DNA from: Paenibacillus sp. EZ-K15
GTDB lineage: Bacteria > Bacillota > Bacilli > Paenibacillales > Paenibacillaceae
Direction of reading: 5' to 3'
Assembly: GCF_002573715.1 (NCBI RefSeq)
Contig: NZ_PDHM01000017.1
Location: 481,489-545,488, forward strand
Length of the DNA: 64,000 bases
Under the pieces are notes generated by a model, which saw only the letters and a list, made by a program, of their open reading frames with translations, did not search any database and was not told the origin of the DNA. The first letter of the stretch is position 1. The number at the start of each line of letters is the position of its first letter. Both the position numbers and the translations under genes were made by a program. This document shows positions 8,942-17,330 of this stretch, one piece after another.

Positions 8942-9889
8942 CTACAATTTCACATTCATTGCTCGATATGTTGATGGCGTATATCCATACCTCTTTCGAA
9001 ACACGGTATGCAAATAACTTCCGCTTGAGAAGCCTTCATGGATTGCGATTTTATCAATCGACCAATTGGTATCGATCAGCTTCCTGCATACGGCTTCAAG
9101 GCGGACATGTTCCAGTATTTCGCTGAAGGATTGCCCTTCCGCTTGCTCCTTGAATATTCGCTGCAGCTGCCTTGAGCTGATATGCAGCTTCTCCGCGACG
9201 TCATCCAGTACAACCTCTCCCGAAGAGTTTGCATGAATATACTCCAGGGCCAATTGATAGCGGTAAGCCTTCATATCTCTTGAAGGCAGTTCCGCTTCTG
9301 ATGGCTCGGATTCATATGCGCGTACAGCGCGCAGCAATATCTGTATAATGCACTGCTTAATCGTTGTATACAGACCCGAATACTTCTCCTGAGAAGCCTG
9401 ATAAGCCTCAAGGAAATAAGGCATCGCGCGATGGATATCCATCGTTGGCTTCAGCGGTAATCCCCTCAGCTTCTCCATACAGTCATCGGCTTCCGCCATT
9501 TCCCATGGATCCGAAACAGGCAGTGCCAGGCTCTCATGATCGGATACCTCATCGCGTTGAATAATGTCCACGTGCAGACATAATTCGTCCATCGGCTCCG
9601 CTGCATCCGCCTCCTGATAATGAAGCACATTCGGACCCGTTAAATAAAACATGCCTTCCCGCAGCGCATAAGGTTCCTCTTCCATAATAACGCTCCCCTT
9701 GCCGCGGGGTATGAAATGAAACTCATACTCCGCATGCTTATGAAAGGAAACAATCTTTCCTGGCGGGAAGGTGGTGAGATGAAACCGAAGAACCCGGATC
9801 TCATAACGACCCCAATAAACTCTCAGATCAAGTCGCTCCAAGGCATCCTGCCGATCTTTCATCAATTCGTATGGAAAATGGTTATTCAT
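8942..9889 (-). CDS. AraC family regulator with N-terminal cupin domain
   Basis: 315 residues. An N-terminal cupin (FHKHAEYEFHFIPRGKG, about residues 50-66) is a probable sugar-binding pocket. The C-terminal AraC DNA-binding domain holds VVLDDVAEKLHISSRQLQRI and IDKIAIHEGFSSGSYLHTVF. It sits between two Gfo/Idh/MocA dehydrogenases with gaps of 22 and 14 bases, so it probably regulates their carbohydrate pathway, and perhaps its own operon. AGG lies right before the ATG, and a better AGGGA is 11 bases upstream. Confidence 0.9.
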   Translation of the reverse strand: MNNHFPYELMKDRQDALERLDLRVYWGRYEIRVLRFHLTTFPPGKIVSFHKHAEYEFHFIPRGKGSVIMEEEPYALREGMFYLTGPNVLHYQEADAAEPMDELCLHVDIIQRDEVSDHESLALPVSDPWEMAEADDCMEKLRGLPLKPTMDIHRAMPYFLEAYQASQEKYSGLYTTIKQCIIQILLRAVRAYESEPSEAELPSRDMKAYRYQLALEYIHANSSGEVVLDDVAEKLHISSRQLQRIFKEQAEGQSFSEILEHVRLEAVCRKLIDTNWSIDKIAIHEGFSSGSYLHTVFRKRYGYTPSTYRAMNVKL

Positions 9890-9911
9890 CCTGATGCATC
9901 ATCCCTGTATC

Positions 9912-10913
9912 TTATGCTTGCAGTTCATCCAAACGAATGGCGCGATGCTCTTTGGCCGAACGGTTGGATGCTTCCATCAATTTGGTTAGTTCAACCGCAT
10001 ATGCGATATTTTCCTCTGCAACGGTATCTTCTTGAATATGAGATATCCATTGTTCAAATGCACTTGCACGATTCGCCGGTACTGGCAGCTCAATCCACGC
10101 ATCCTTGTACTCTTCTTTTTTCGTTGAACGAATCAGAAGCTTGGCGTCAGGCGTTCCATACAGAATCGTTCCATCCGTACCATGAATTTCAATCGTAAAT
10201 GGCGAGAAGCTGTTAACAAATCCGGCTTCTACCACACCGACAGCCCCTGTAGCCGTAGAGAGCGTAGCAACGGCGTTGTCTTCCACCTCTTTCCCCGTGA
10301 TGTAACCGAAATTCGCATTGACATCAACCGCTTCTTCACCGAGGAACAAGCGTGTCAAATACATCGGATGACATCCCAGATCGATTAAGGCGCCTCCGCG
10401 GCATTCCTCCAGGCTATAGAAATGCTCTGGCAGCCAACCAGCAGTCGCGCCATTATGAGACAAGCGTACACGAACGAGTGTTACGGTGCCGAGCAACTCC
10501 TGCTGCAATACCTCACGGATCGCCAAGGTATAGCCATCATTCAGTCGCGGAAGCGACACCGTTAATTTGACTTGGTTCTCATTCACGGCATTGATGATAT
10601 CATTGACCTCTTGAAGGGTGGCAGCAATTACTTTTTCCGTGAAAATGTGTTTGCCTGCTGCCGCTGCCTTCAACATCACTTCTCTATGCATGGATGTCGG
10701 AGCATCCACGATCACGGCATCGATATCGTCACTTTGCAGCATGTCATCCAAGGATTCATAAAAAGGTACACCCTGCTTCTCCGCCGCTTCTCTTCCGCGC
10801 TCTGGGTTCTCATCCCATACCGCTACGATTTGAGCATCCGGATGCTCCTGCGCTTGTTTCGTATAATCCCACGCGTGCACATGCCAATAACTAATTTTTC
10901 CGATTCTAATCAT
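9912..10913 (-). CDS. Gfo/Idh/MocA family oxidoreductase
   Basis: A 333-residue protein with a Rossmann domain (IRIGKISYWHVHAWDY at the start, a variant of the usual GxGxxG region), the EK motif at HIFTEKVIAAT (about 92) and the C-terminal substrate domain. The EKV in place of EKP and the missing glycine-rich loop make it a divergent member. ATG at 10913 is preceded by GAGGTG six bases upstream; a GTG at 10922 is the alternative. It is the first gene of the operon ending at 7839. Confidence 0.88.
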   Translation of the reverse strand: MIRIGKISYWHVHAWDYTKQAQEHPDAQIVAVWDENPERGREAAEKQGVPFYESLDDMLQSDDIDAVIVDAPTSMHREVMLKAAAAGKHIFTEKVIAATLQEVNDIINAVNENQVKLTVSLPRLNDGYTLAIREVLQQELLGTVTLVRVRLSHNGATAGWLPEHFYSLEECRGGALIDLGCHPMYLTRLFLGEEAVDVNANFGYITGKEVEDNAVATLSTATGAVGVVEAGFVNSFSPFTIEIHGTDGTILYGTPDAKLLIRSTKKEEYKDAWIELPVPANRASAFEQWISHIQEDTVAEENIAYAVELTKLMEASNRSAKEHRAIRLDELQA

Positions 10914-11030
10914 TCTCGTCACCTCAGTATCTAATATTAAGACATCATGCCATTAATCTATCACACGAACCGCCCGATTCACAGTGTAAAATTGCGACAA
11001 TTAAGTTAGATATCACGACATGGTGACATG

Positions 11031-11060
11031 TAAAAAAACCCCGCCAGTTGACGGAGTAGG
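11031..11060 (-). terminator. Rho-independent terminator of the YfiT-like gene
   Basis: A short stem with G-U pairs (CTCCGTC with GGCGGGG) is followed by seven T residues on the minus strand. Confidence 0.65.
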
Positions 11061-11071
11061 CTGTGCTATAT

Positions 11072-11596
11072 CTAAAATTTCAATCGTTCTCTTGCAGATG
11101 TGATATGTGCAGTATGGTGCTTTCCGTGCCAGGCGTACATGCCCGTGGCGTATTCCAGACTGGTTTTTCGCTGGTTCTCAGGGTGATAGAACGTTCTGAG
11201 ATAGTCTCCGTTATCCATGATGTCTAACAAAGCGCCCCATCTGGCATGCATGCCATCAAGCAAAACAAGCGATGCGTCAATGTCCAGGATCAATGAATCT
11301 TGAAGGGCTGCCCACTTCTGCTCGTCATAAGGCTTAATTGTTGGGTTGTCTTCCGTTAAAGCAAGTTTAAACCGAATATAGCTGTTCATGTGGCTATCTG
11401 CAAGATGGTGAACGACTTGACGGATCGTCCAACCGCCATCTCGATAAGATACATTCAGCTGTTCCTGGCTTAGCCCCTGGACTGCAGCCCTCAGTTTCTC
11501 CGGCAGGCTCTTAATCTCTTGAATCCAGAGCTCCCTTTGTTCAGGCGCGGAGTGCCCTTCCCATTCAAATTGCCCTATCGGGTATCTCAAATCCAT
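11072..11596 (-). CDS. DinB/YfiT-type metal-dependent enzyme, bacillithiol transferase-like (BstA family)
   Basis: A 174-residue four-helix DinB-like protein. The start RYPIGQFEWEG and the later HHLADSHMNSYIRF and WHGKHHTAHI histidines match the YfiT/BstA group, in which three histidines bind a divalent metal. Members conjugate bacillithiol to electrophiles such as antibiotics or oxidised compounds. Since bshB2 lies 5 kb away, a bacillithiol role fits, but the substrate is unknown. It is a single gene with its own terminator. Confidence 0.85.
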   Translation of the reverse strand: MDLRYPIGQFEWEGHSAPEQRELWIQEIKSLPEKLRAAVQGLSQEQLNVSYRDGGWTIRQVVHHLADSHMNSYIRFKLALTEDNPTIKPYDEQKWAALQDSLILDIDASLVLLDGMHARWGALLDIMDNGDYLRTFYHPENQRKTSLEYATGMYAWHGKHHTAHITSARERLKF

Positions 11597-11687
11597 GTTC
11601 CCTCACTCCTTGACCATCATTTTTTGTAAAATTCCTATGGTAATGATATTAGCATTTTACAACGAGTCCAGTATTCCTAATCCGATG

Positions 11688-12596
11688 TCAATCCACCGCA
11701 ATCCTTTCAAAATTACGCAGCGTTCGAAGTGCATTCCATGTCAAAACACCCTTCCATTCCTCCTTGGCCAACGGCCATACCTCCTCGTACTGGTACCAGC
11801 TCCAATTGGGCTCCCAGGCACCATCTTCCCCTTGATCCTCTATGAGCAAATCCAGTTCCAGCGGCAGAAGCTCTTGGTATTTAGCAAAATAAGGTGAATC
11901 CGGAGAATCCATAATGCTAAGAGGTGTTGCTCCGTATCCCTCACGGCTGCCAGGATCCCTGCTTATGCAATTATCCATGAAGACCTCAAGGGTTTCTCCG
12001 ATCTCGGACGCCTGCTCTTTCGGCAATCTTTCGTTCAAGCGCAAATAACAAAACAGTTCATGCATTTCATTAAGATCGCTGGATTGTTTAAGATAGTTCA
12101 CTGCATCATCAATCCTTGAATCCAAAGACTCCAAAGGGTATAACTCCCGCTCGTCGATAAAATACGCGATGATATCCGCATTCGGATTTCCCCAATGATC
12201 CTTGAAGGCTCCGTACTGCCACCAGATCGCCCTCGGAGACTGCTCGGCTTCCTTAGGAATAATGTCCCACCCTGACCGCTCTGGCACAAAGGAGTGCTCA
12301 AGATACTTTAACGCAGATATAACCCGTTCGCTGCGCTCCGGATGATCTGGATTTAACCGAAGAATCTCAAGCGCTCTGGTTGTTGCCAGAGCAGATGACT
12401 CCTTGCAGCGAAGATCGGGCTCAAGACCATGACCAAATCCACCGTCCTCGTTCTGATATCTGCCGAGCTCGGTTAATACGTCCGTAAACGACCCGTCCTC
12501 GAATTCGTACCGGAATAGTGCCCGTTCAAGGTCCCTGGCCTGGTGCAGCATATATTGCCTGGCTTGTTCAAATCGCATCCTGTTTAGCTTCTTCAC
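11688..12596 (-). CDS. Conserved protein with alpha/alpha-toroid (prenyltransferase/cyclase-like) motif
   Basis: 302 residues, unknown function. The segment RYQNEDGGFGHGLEPD (about 46-61) is of the QxxDGGxG type found in terpene cyclases and prenyltransferase-like repeats, and DQGEDGAWEPNWSW near the C terminus is a second copy. No catalytic DXDD motif of cyclases is visible. GTG at 12596 overlaps the stop of the upstream VOC gene (GTGA), so the two are translationally coupled. An internal ATG at 12578 is the alternative. Confidence 0.75.
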   Translation of the reverse strand: MKKLNRMRFEQARQYMLHQARDLERALFRYEFEDGSFTDVLTELGRYQNEDGGFGHGLEPDLRCKESSALATTRALEILRLNPDHPERSERVISALKYLEHSFVPERSGWDIIPKEAEQSPRAIWWQYGAFKDHWGNPNADIIAYFIDERELYPLESLDSRIDDAVNYLKQSSDLNEMHELFCYLRLNERLPKEQASEIGETLEVFMDNCISRDPGSREGYGATPLSIMDSPDSPYFAKYQELLPLELDLLIEDQGEDGAWEPNWSWYQYEEVWPLAKEEWKGVLTWNALRTLRNFERIAVD

Positions 12597-12958
12597 TTGG
12601 ATTCCAACTCCTCGTAGAAAGTGATTCGGTTGCCGAATGGATCAACGACACATAGCTCTTTGCTGTTCCAAGGTGCTGTCTCGATTCCGGGCCTGGAATA
12701 CGGATAGTTCTGGCTTAACAGCTGTTCGTGAAAACCTTCAATCCCTGCCATCTCCACGCGAATGGCTGCTCCGGGAGAACAGTCCCCGTAATGCTCCGTC
12801 AAATGAATCGTTAACGAATCCCTTGTTATTTGCATGTAGAGCGGTGCCGAGTCATCAAACCGATGTTCCCAATCCAAGGTAAAACCAAGATATTGGATAT
12901 AGAATTCCCTTGCCTTCGTTTCATCGAATACCCTGAACAATGGTATGATTTTGCTCAT
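12593..12958 (-). CDS. VOC family (glyoxalase/bleomycin resistance-like) protein
   Basis: About 121 residues forming two beta-alpha-beta-beta-beta modules: FRVFDETKAREFYIQYLGF at the start and VVDPFGNRITFYE at the end, as in bleomycin-binding and glyoxalase-like proteins. The last glutamate in FYEE and the SLTIHLTEH region could supply metal ligands, but a binding-only role is equally possible. ATG at 12958 has GGGGG six bases upstream. It is coupled to the next gene. Confidence 0.87.
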   Translation of the reverse strand: MSKIIPLFRVFDETKAREFYIQYLGFTLDWEHRFDDSAPLYMQITRDSLTIHLTEHYGDCSPGAAIRVEMAGIEGFHEQLLSQNYPYSRPGIETAPWNSKELCVVDPFGNRITFYEELESK

Positions 12959-13060
12959 GATCTGCCCCCTACTACATCCTTTATTCTTCAAACTCCTTAT
13001 GTATGTGCTGCTGACTTATTTAGAATATATCATAAATTCTGTAAGGCTCGTCCCAAACAT

Positions 13061-13102
13061 AAAAACCCAGCACAGATACCATAAAACCACGTTTGCTGGG
13101 CC
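13061..13102 (-). terminator. Terminator of the envelope operon
   Basis: CCCAGCA pairs with TGCTGGG across a 20-base loop, followed by TTTTT on the minus strand, 30 bases after the DedA gene. Confidence 0.65.
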
Positions 13103-13132
13103 ATCTTTAGCAAGTATTCTTTTCATTTATAA

Positions 13133-13768
13133 CTATTCATTCCTGGTCACTTTGGACAGCTTCTTGGCTTTCTCACGTTTAACACGACTCCACACCAGCA
13201 GAACGAGAAATGAACTCCCCAGGCAGATAAAGATCACTTTCAAATAATGCTCAACCACATTCAGAATGTACTGCCACTGTTCGCCGAATATAAAGCCTAT
13301 GCTGAAAAAGACCAACACCCATGAGGCCACGCCCGTGTACCCATACAGCCACACCGTTCGATAGGGAACCCGAATCATGCCGATAAAATACCCGATAAAT
13401 TGCCTGACCCCGGGTATGAAAAAACAAATAATGAGCAGCTTATTTCCATACTTGTTGTAATAGGCCTGCGTTTTCTCTACAAGGGACGGCTTGATAAACA
13501 GCCATTTTCCATAGCGCTCTATAAGCGGCATCCCCAGCTTGTATCCCAGGATATAGGTAATGGTTAGCCCCATGGCCGCTCCCATAAAAGCAGATCCAAC
13601 GGCAGGAACCATATCGATGATTCCTTTATAGGTTAAAAACCCGGTATAGGTTAAGGTACTATTTCCAGGAGGAATTGGAAGAGCAATAAAATCAAGGGGA
13701 AGCCCAATCAATAACACCAGGTAGCCGTATTGTTCAAATAACTGCTCAACCAATTCAAACAAATTCAT
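13133..13768 (-). CDS. DedA family membrane protein
   Basis: 211 residues with about five membrane segments and the VTT/DedA core: the reentrant region PPGNSTLTYTGFL and the arginine-containing FIPGVRQFIGYFIGM. Several DedA proteins flip phosphatidylethanolamine or undecaprenyl phosphate. It is the last gene of a four-gene envelope operon that also holds a second VTT-type protein, a PAP2 phosphatase and a lipid glycosyltransferase, so a lipid carrier role is likely. AAGGAG precedes the ATG. Confidence 0.9.
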   Translation of the reverse strand: MNLFELVEQLFEQYGYLVLLIGLPLDFIALPIPPGNSTLTYTGFLTYKGIIDMVPAVGSAFMGAAMGLTITYILGYKLGMPLIERYGKWLFIKPSLVEKTQAYYNKYGNKLLIICFFIPGVRQFIGYFIGMIRVPYRTVWLYGYTGVASWVLVFFSIGFIFGEQWQYILNVVEHYLKVIFICLGSSFLVLLVWSRVKREKAKKLSKVTRNE

Positions 13769-13786
13769 GGGGAAAACTCCTTCATC

Positions 13787-15028
13787 TTACCGATAACTGT
13801 CATAGTAGTGTTGTAGAGCATCATTTACATAAACTTCTTTGTTCAGCACCTCGTAAGGCACCGGATTCATATCTTCAGGCCATTCACGAGAATGGCGCTG
13901 ATTCTGGTGAATATCCATCAATCTTGTCAGGACTGATAAAGCCGAATCTTTATGCGTGTTAATGGCCGCTCTTCGCTTCATTTCTTGCAATAAGGGCGGA
14001 CTTGTAATTAATGTTAGCAATTGGTGCTGCAGTTCACCCGCCATGGCTTGCCGTGCCACGCCTATTCCAACCAGGTAGTCTGCATTATCCTGCTCTTGGC
14101 CTGGCAAGGGTTTCACTAACAGCATCGGCCGTTCCATCGTTAATGCCTCGGAAATCGTAAGGCCTCCCGGCTTTGTCACCATTAGGTCCGCTATCGCCAT
14201 CAATTCATGCATACGATCTACGTAAGCCATGACCGTGATTTGCGGATGATCTGAAAACTCTTCCAGCAGTGATTGATATAATTTCATGTTGCGGCCGCAC
14301 ACGACCATAAACCGAACACCCTGCGGGTATGCCCTTGATTTCAAGAGTTCGATAATTTCTTTATCGATCATCCCTTCTCCACCGCCCATAATCAGCACGA
14401 CCTGTTCGGATGGACACAAGCCGTAATAGGCTCGGAGCCGTTCCGGATCGACAGGTTGACTATACAGCGGATTAACGGGTATGCCGGTCACAGAGATCTT
14501 TTCGCTTGGCACGCCTTTGCGCTCCAATGCAACCTGTACCACATCGGAACCAACCATGTAATAATCCGTATGAGAGTGTATCCAGTAACTGTGATCCGTA
14601 TGGTCCGTCATGACGGTTGCCGTTGGCACATTTGTGAACCCCATCGCTTTCAGCAGAGACATGCCCGCTGCTGCCGGCGGAAAGGTACTGACCACGATAG
14701 CCGGATTTTCCGTTTCCAGCATCGTGCTGAGCCTGTGAAGACTGAAGGTACTAAAGCGTTTCAGCATCTGGATGAGGGTGTTTTCCTCACGCGTTTTCTG
14801 GAATAAGTATCCATAAAAGGATGGAAAGTGCTTCATCCATTGCACAAAGAAAAACTGACCAGCCACATGCAGCCGTGGATGGGTTAACTCCATGTAATCA
14901 ATGACTTTCACGCGCAGATGAGGGTAGTTTCTTTTTGCTGATTCCACAATGGCCTTTGATGCCTGGTTGTGACCCTCTCCCAGACTTCCGGTTAATATGA
15001 TGATTTTTTGCTCATATATGGATCTCAT
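13787..15028 (-). CDS. MGDG synthase-type glycosyltransferase (UgtP-like)
   Basis: 413 residues. The N-terminal MGDG synthase domain carries IILTGSLGEGHNQASKAI, and the C-terminal GT28-type domain carries VVLIMGGGEGMIDK and VTKPGGLTISEALTMERP (nucleotide-sugar binding). This family transfers glucose or galactose from UDP-sugar to diacylglycerol, or acts like MurG on lipid substrates, at the cytoplasmic face of the membrane. It lies between DedA (18 bases) and PAP2 (22 bases) genes, which supports glycolipid or carrier-lipid metabolism. The exact sugar is unknown. Confidence 0.88.
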   Translation of the reverse strand: MRSIYEQKIIILTGSLGEGHNQASKAIVESAKRNYPHLRVKVIDYMELTHPRLHVAGQFFFVQWMKHFPSFYGYLFQKTREENTLIQMLKRFSTFSLHRLSTMLETENPAIVVSTFPPAAAGMSLLKAMGFTNVPTATVMTDHTDHSYWIHSHTDYYMVGSDVVQVALERKGVPSEKISVTGIPVNPLYSQPVDPERLRAYYGLCPSEQVVLIMGGGEGMIDKEIIELLKSRAYPQGVRFMVVCGRNMKLYQSLLEEFSDHPQITVMAYVDRMHELMAIADLMVTKPGGLTISEALTMERPMLLVKPLPGQEQDNADYLVGIGVARQAMAGELQHQLLTLITSPPLLQEMKRRAAINTHKDSALSVLTRLMDIHQNQRHSREWPEDMNPVPYEVLNKEVYVNDALQHYYDSYR

Positions 15029-15050
15029 GAATATTACTCCTTATCTAACG

Positions 15051-15587
15051 TTATGTGATTCCAATGACATGCATCAGGTAAACGACCAGCCATCCAGAAC
15101 CGAATCCAATCAGACTGCCTGCCAGGCAATCAGTTGGGTAATGATATCCCCAATATATACGGGATAGACCGACCAGCGCAGCCAGGATAATTAGCAGTAT
15201 CGTTGGCAGCGGAGATACCAGAAACAACAATGGTGTAATGACGGCAAAGATCGCCGTGGTGTGTCCTGACGGGAAGGAATAGTCCTTCAATGGAAAATTT
15301 CCAATCTTCACCTGCTCCAGAACCCGAAACGGACGATCTCTTCTGACGATCTTCTTGATGAGGACAACAATCAGATGGCTAATGGTTAAGGCAATGGCAC
15401 TCTGATATGCCGTTATGTCCCATGCTTCAAATGCAGCCCAGGCGATGAGCAGTGCGCTCAAAATCGTAAAGGTGGCTCCACCGAGATGGGTAATGCCGCC
15501 GAACAGCCGATCAAAGGCTCTGTTGCTGATCGTCTGGTTGCACCAGACAAATACCCGGTGATCAAATCTTCGTAATCGCTCGATCAT
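15051..15587 (-). CDS. PAP2 family lipid phosphatase
   Basis: 178 residues with five to six membrane segments and the full acid phosphatase signature: KKIVRRDRPF (C1), PSGHTTAIF (C2) and SRIYWGYHYPTD (C3). It could dephosphorylate undecaprenyl pyrophosphate or phosphatidic acid. The ATG abuts the stop of the upstream gene, so translation is coupled. It belongs to the envelope operon. Confidence 0.93.
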   Translation of the reverse strand: MIERLRRFDHRVFVWCNQTISNRAFDRLFGGITHLGGATFTILSALLIAWAAFEAWDITAYQSAIALTISHLIVVLIKKIVRRDRPFRVLEQVKIGNFPLKDYSFPSGHTTAIFAVITPLLFLVSPLPTILLIILAALVGLSRIYWGYHYPTDCLAGSLIGFGSGWLVVYLMHVIGIT

Positions 15588-16205
15588 TCATTCTTCACCT
15601 GCCGTTACATCAACTGAATCTTTTGAACCCTGCACGGCAGGGATTTCCGAACGTTTTTTCCTGCGTTTCTTGATAAAGTGAACCGTCAGCCAAATCCCTC
15701 CAATCAGAGCACCTACGGACATCAAAATAATCGTAAGTACGCTGTCCACCATATTCTCTGCAGCACGGCCATATACGTAGAAGAGCACACCTACGGTATA
15801 GAACTTCACGGCGCGTCCGATCGCTGCGTAGGTGAGAAGTTTCCATAAGGGATAGCTCATGCAGCCGGATAGAATGGTGAAGATTTTAAAAGGAATCGGT
15901 GTAAACGCACCGACAAGAATTGCGGCTTCGCCATGCTTGGTAAACAAGGCGGTGGCGGAATCGTACCATTTTTTCTTCATGACCTTGGTTAAGACCAAAT
16001 TTCCGGAAGCCTTGCCAATTCCATAACCGATCGGCGTTCCGATCAAGCAGCCGACAAAACCGATCGAGGCGAGCCAGATCGCACGGTCCGGACTCAATGC
16101 ACTTAAAGACAATTGCGAGAAAAGTGCCGGAATCGGAAAAATAATCGCATCGATCATGGCATGAATAAATAATCCGATATCGCCTAAATTACGTAAAAAA
16201 TCCAT
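15588..16205 (-). CDS. YqaA/VTT-domain small membrane protein
   Basis: 205 residues with several membrane segments and the VTT core seen in DedA relatives (GFVGCLIGTPIGYGIGK and AILVGAFTPIPFKIFTILSG). A C-terminal basic tail of KKRRKKR type stays in the cytosol. It is the first gene of the operon. AGGAG lies 10 bases before the ATG. The upstream 330 bases carry repeated AT-rich operator-like sequences. Confidence 0.87.
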   Translation of the reverse strand: MDFLRNLGDIGLFIHAMIDAIIFPIPALFSQLSLSALSPDRAIWLASIGFVGCLIGTPIGYGIGKASGNLVLTKVMKKKWYDSATALFTKHGEAAILVGAFTPIPFKIFTILSGCMSYPLWKLLTYAAIGRAVKFYTVGVLFYVYGRAAENMVDSVLTIILMSVGALIGGIWLTVHFIKKRRKKRSEIPAVQGSKDSVDVTAGEE

Positions 16206-16376
16206 CAGGCCTTGTCTCCTCTGATAGACTACACACTTGGCAGTCCGTGTACTGTGCGATATCGTGGTTCAAATTTATATCCGAAATCATCCGTTCACAT
16301 TCCTCTCACATATCATGTTAATGTAAGAATATCATGATTGAAGAAGGATGACTTCCGTCTTCAGACGATAATCAAC

Positions 16377-16430
16377 CTAGACTTAGGTCTAGATACTAAT
16401 AGTAGATATAATATAGTAGATATAGTATAA
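16377..16430. promoter_or_regulatory. Palindrome and tandem repeats upstream of the envelope operon
   Basis: CTAGAC-TTAG-GTCTAG (16377-16392) is a perfect inverted repeat. It is followed by two direct copies of AGTAGATATA (16401-16410 and 16416-16425). The arrangement, 170-230 bases upstream of the first gene, looks like a regulator-binding array. The shape is reminiscent of PadR- or MarR-type operators, but no such regulator is encoded here. Confidence 0.4.
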
Positions 16431-16477
16431 ACGAGTTTTATGATCAATAAGTTGAGTTTATAACCATTTGGACCAAA

Positions 16478-16525
16478 AACAAAAAAACAGCTTAGCCGCA
16501 ATATGCGGCCAAACTGCCAAGCTCT
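16478..16525 (-). terminator. Terminator of the HAD phosphatase gene
   Basis: On the minus strand AGCTT...GCCGCA-TAT-TGCGGC-TAAGCT forms a stem followed by TGTTTTTTTG. Confidence 0.75.
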
Positions 16526-16536
16526 AAGACCATGAA

Positions 16537-17184
16537 CTATTCAAATTGACAAATTTGCGCGACTTCTCGGACCGAGTTCACCACATGATCAGCCTGCGAT
16601 AAGTCCTGATTCCCCGAGTTCGGATTCACGAAGCCGATGCATTTCATGCCAGCCGCCTTCGCTGCAGCAACGCCGTGCCTTGCATCCTCAAGCACCATGC
16701 AATGCTCCGGATCCACACCGAGCAATTCAGCCGCCTTAAGATATACATCCGGTGCCGGTTTTCCCTTCTCCACTTCTTCACCGCTCACAACGCATTCAAA
16801 ATGATGCAGGAGATCGAACTTACGCAAAACGGCCGAAATAAATACAGGTGGCGATGATGATGCAATAGCCGCCGGTATGTTACGTGCTTTAAGCTCTGCA
16901 AGGAGCTCTCGTATGCCATCTATAGGCTCCATTTCCCGTGAGGTGAGTATTTCAATTTTATTGGACAATTGGTATTCAATGATTTCCGAAACGGATTGAG
17001 CAAGCTGATGTTCATCTTTAATAGCTGCCCACATCTCCGGATTGGTCATGCCCACATACTTCTCCAGCTGTTCATGGGTTATCGCCGATCCGTAGTCGTT
17101 CATCACCTGAATATCGACTTCAAAGTGAAGCGGTTCACTGTCAATAATGACCCCATCCATGTCAAAAATAAATGCCTGTATCAT
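16537..17184 (-). CDS. HAD family phosphatase (beta-phosphoglucomutase-like)
   Basis: About 215 residues. Motif I is FIFDMDGVIIDSEP, the serine of motif II is in AAIASSSPP, the lysine of motif III is in EEVEKGKPAPDVYLKA, and motif IV is MVLEDARHG. The DxDGVI(I)DSEP signature with a helical cap places it with the phosphoglucomutase/sugar phosphatase group. The second ATG (17184), seven bases from AGGAG, is preferred over 17190. The substrate is unknown. Confidence 0.9.
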   Translation of the reverse strand: MIQAFIFDMDGVIIDSEPLHFEVDIQVMNDYGSAITHEQLEKYVGMTNPEMWAAIKDEHQLAQSVSEIIEYQLSNKIEILTSREMEPIDGIRELLAELKARNIPAAIASSSPPVFISAVLRKFDLLHHFECVVSGEEVEKGKPAPDVYLKAAELLGVDPEHCMVLEDARHGVAAAKAAGMKCIGFVNPNSGNQDLSQADHVVNSVREVAQICQFE

Positions 17185-17215
17185 GTTCATGCTCCTTTGT
17201 TGATATGTATTTTAG

Positions 17216-17330
17216 TTAACGCCAGATTATATCGAGTAACGTTCCCAGTACTCCGGTTTTATGGCCTCTGAGCACATCGGGATTGAATACTTCGACGAAG
17301 CCGCATCGGGTACAGGATACGAAGAGATCA
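17216..17330 (-). pseudogene. C-terminal remnant of a zinc-ribbon protein (DUF2082-like)
   Basis: Directly after the YjjG stop, a different frame encodes LFVSCTRCGFVEVFNPDVL, then about 16 residues ending GVLGTLLDIIW and a stop. The CxxC followed by a tyrosine/phenylalanine-rich segment and a LxNxLDxx end is the C-terminal half of small Zn-ribbon proteins (...VSCKRCGYTEFY...). The N-terminal zinc knuckle is missing, and the upstream part of the frame is only a shadow of the phosphatase gene. Confidence 0.5.
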
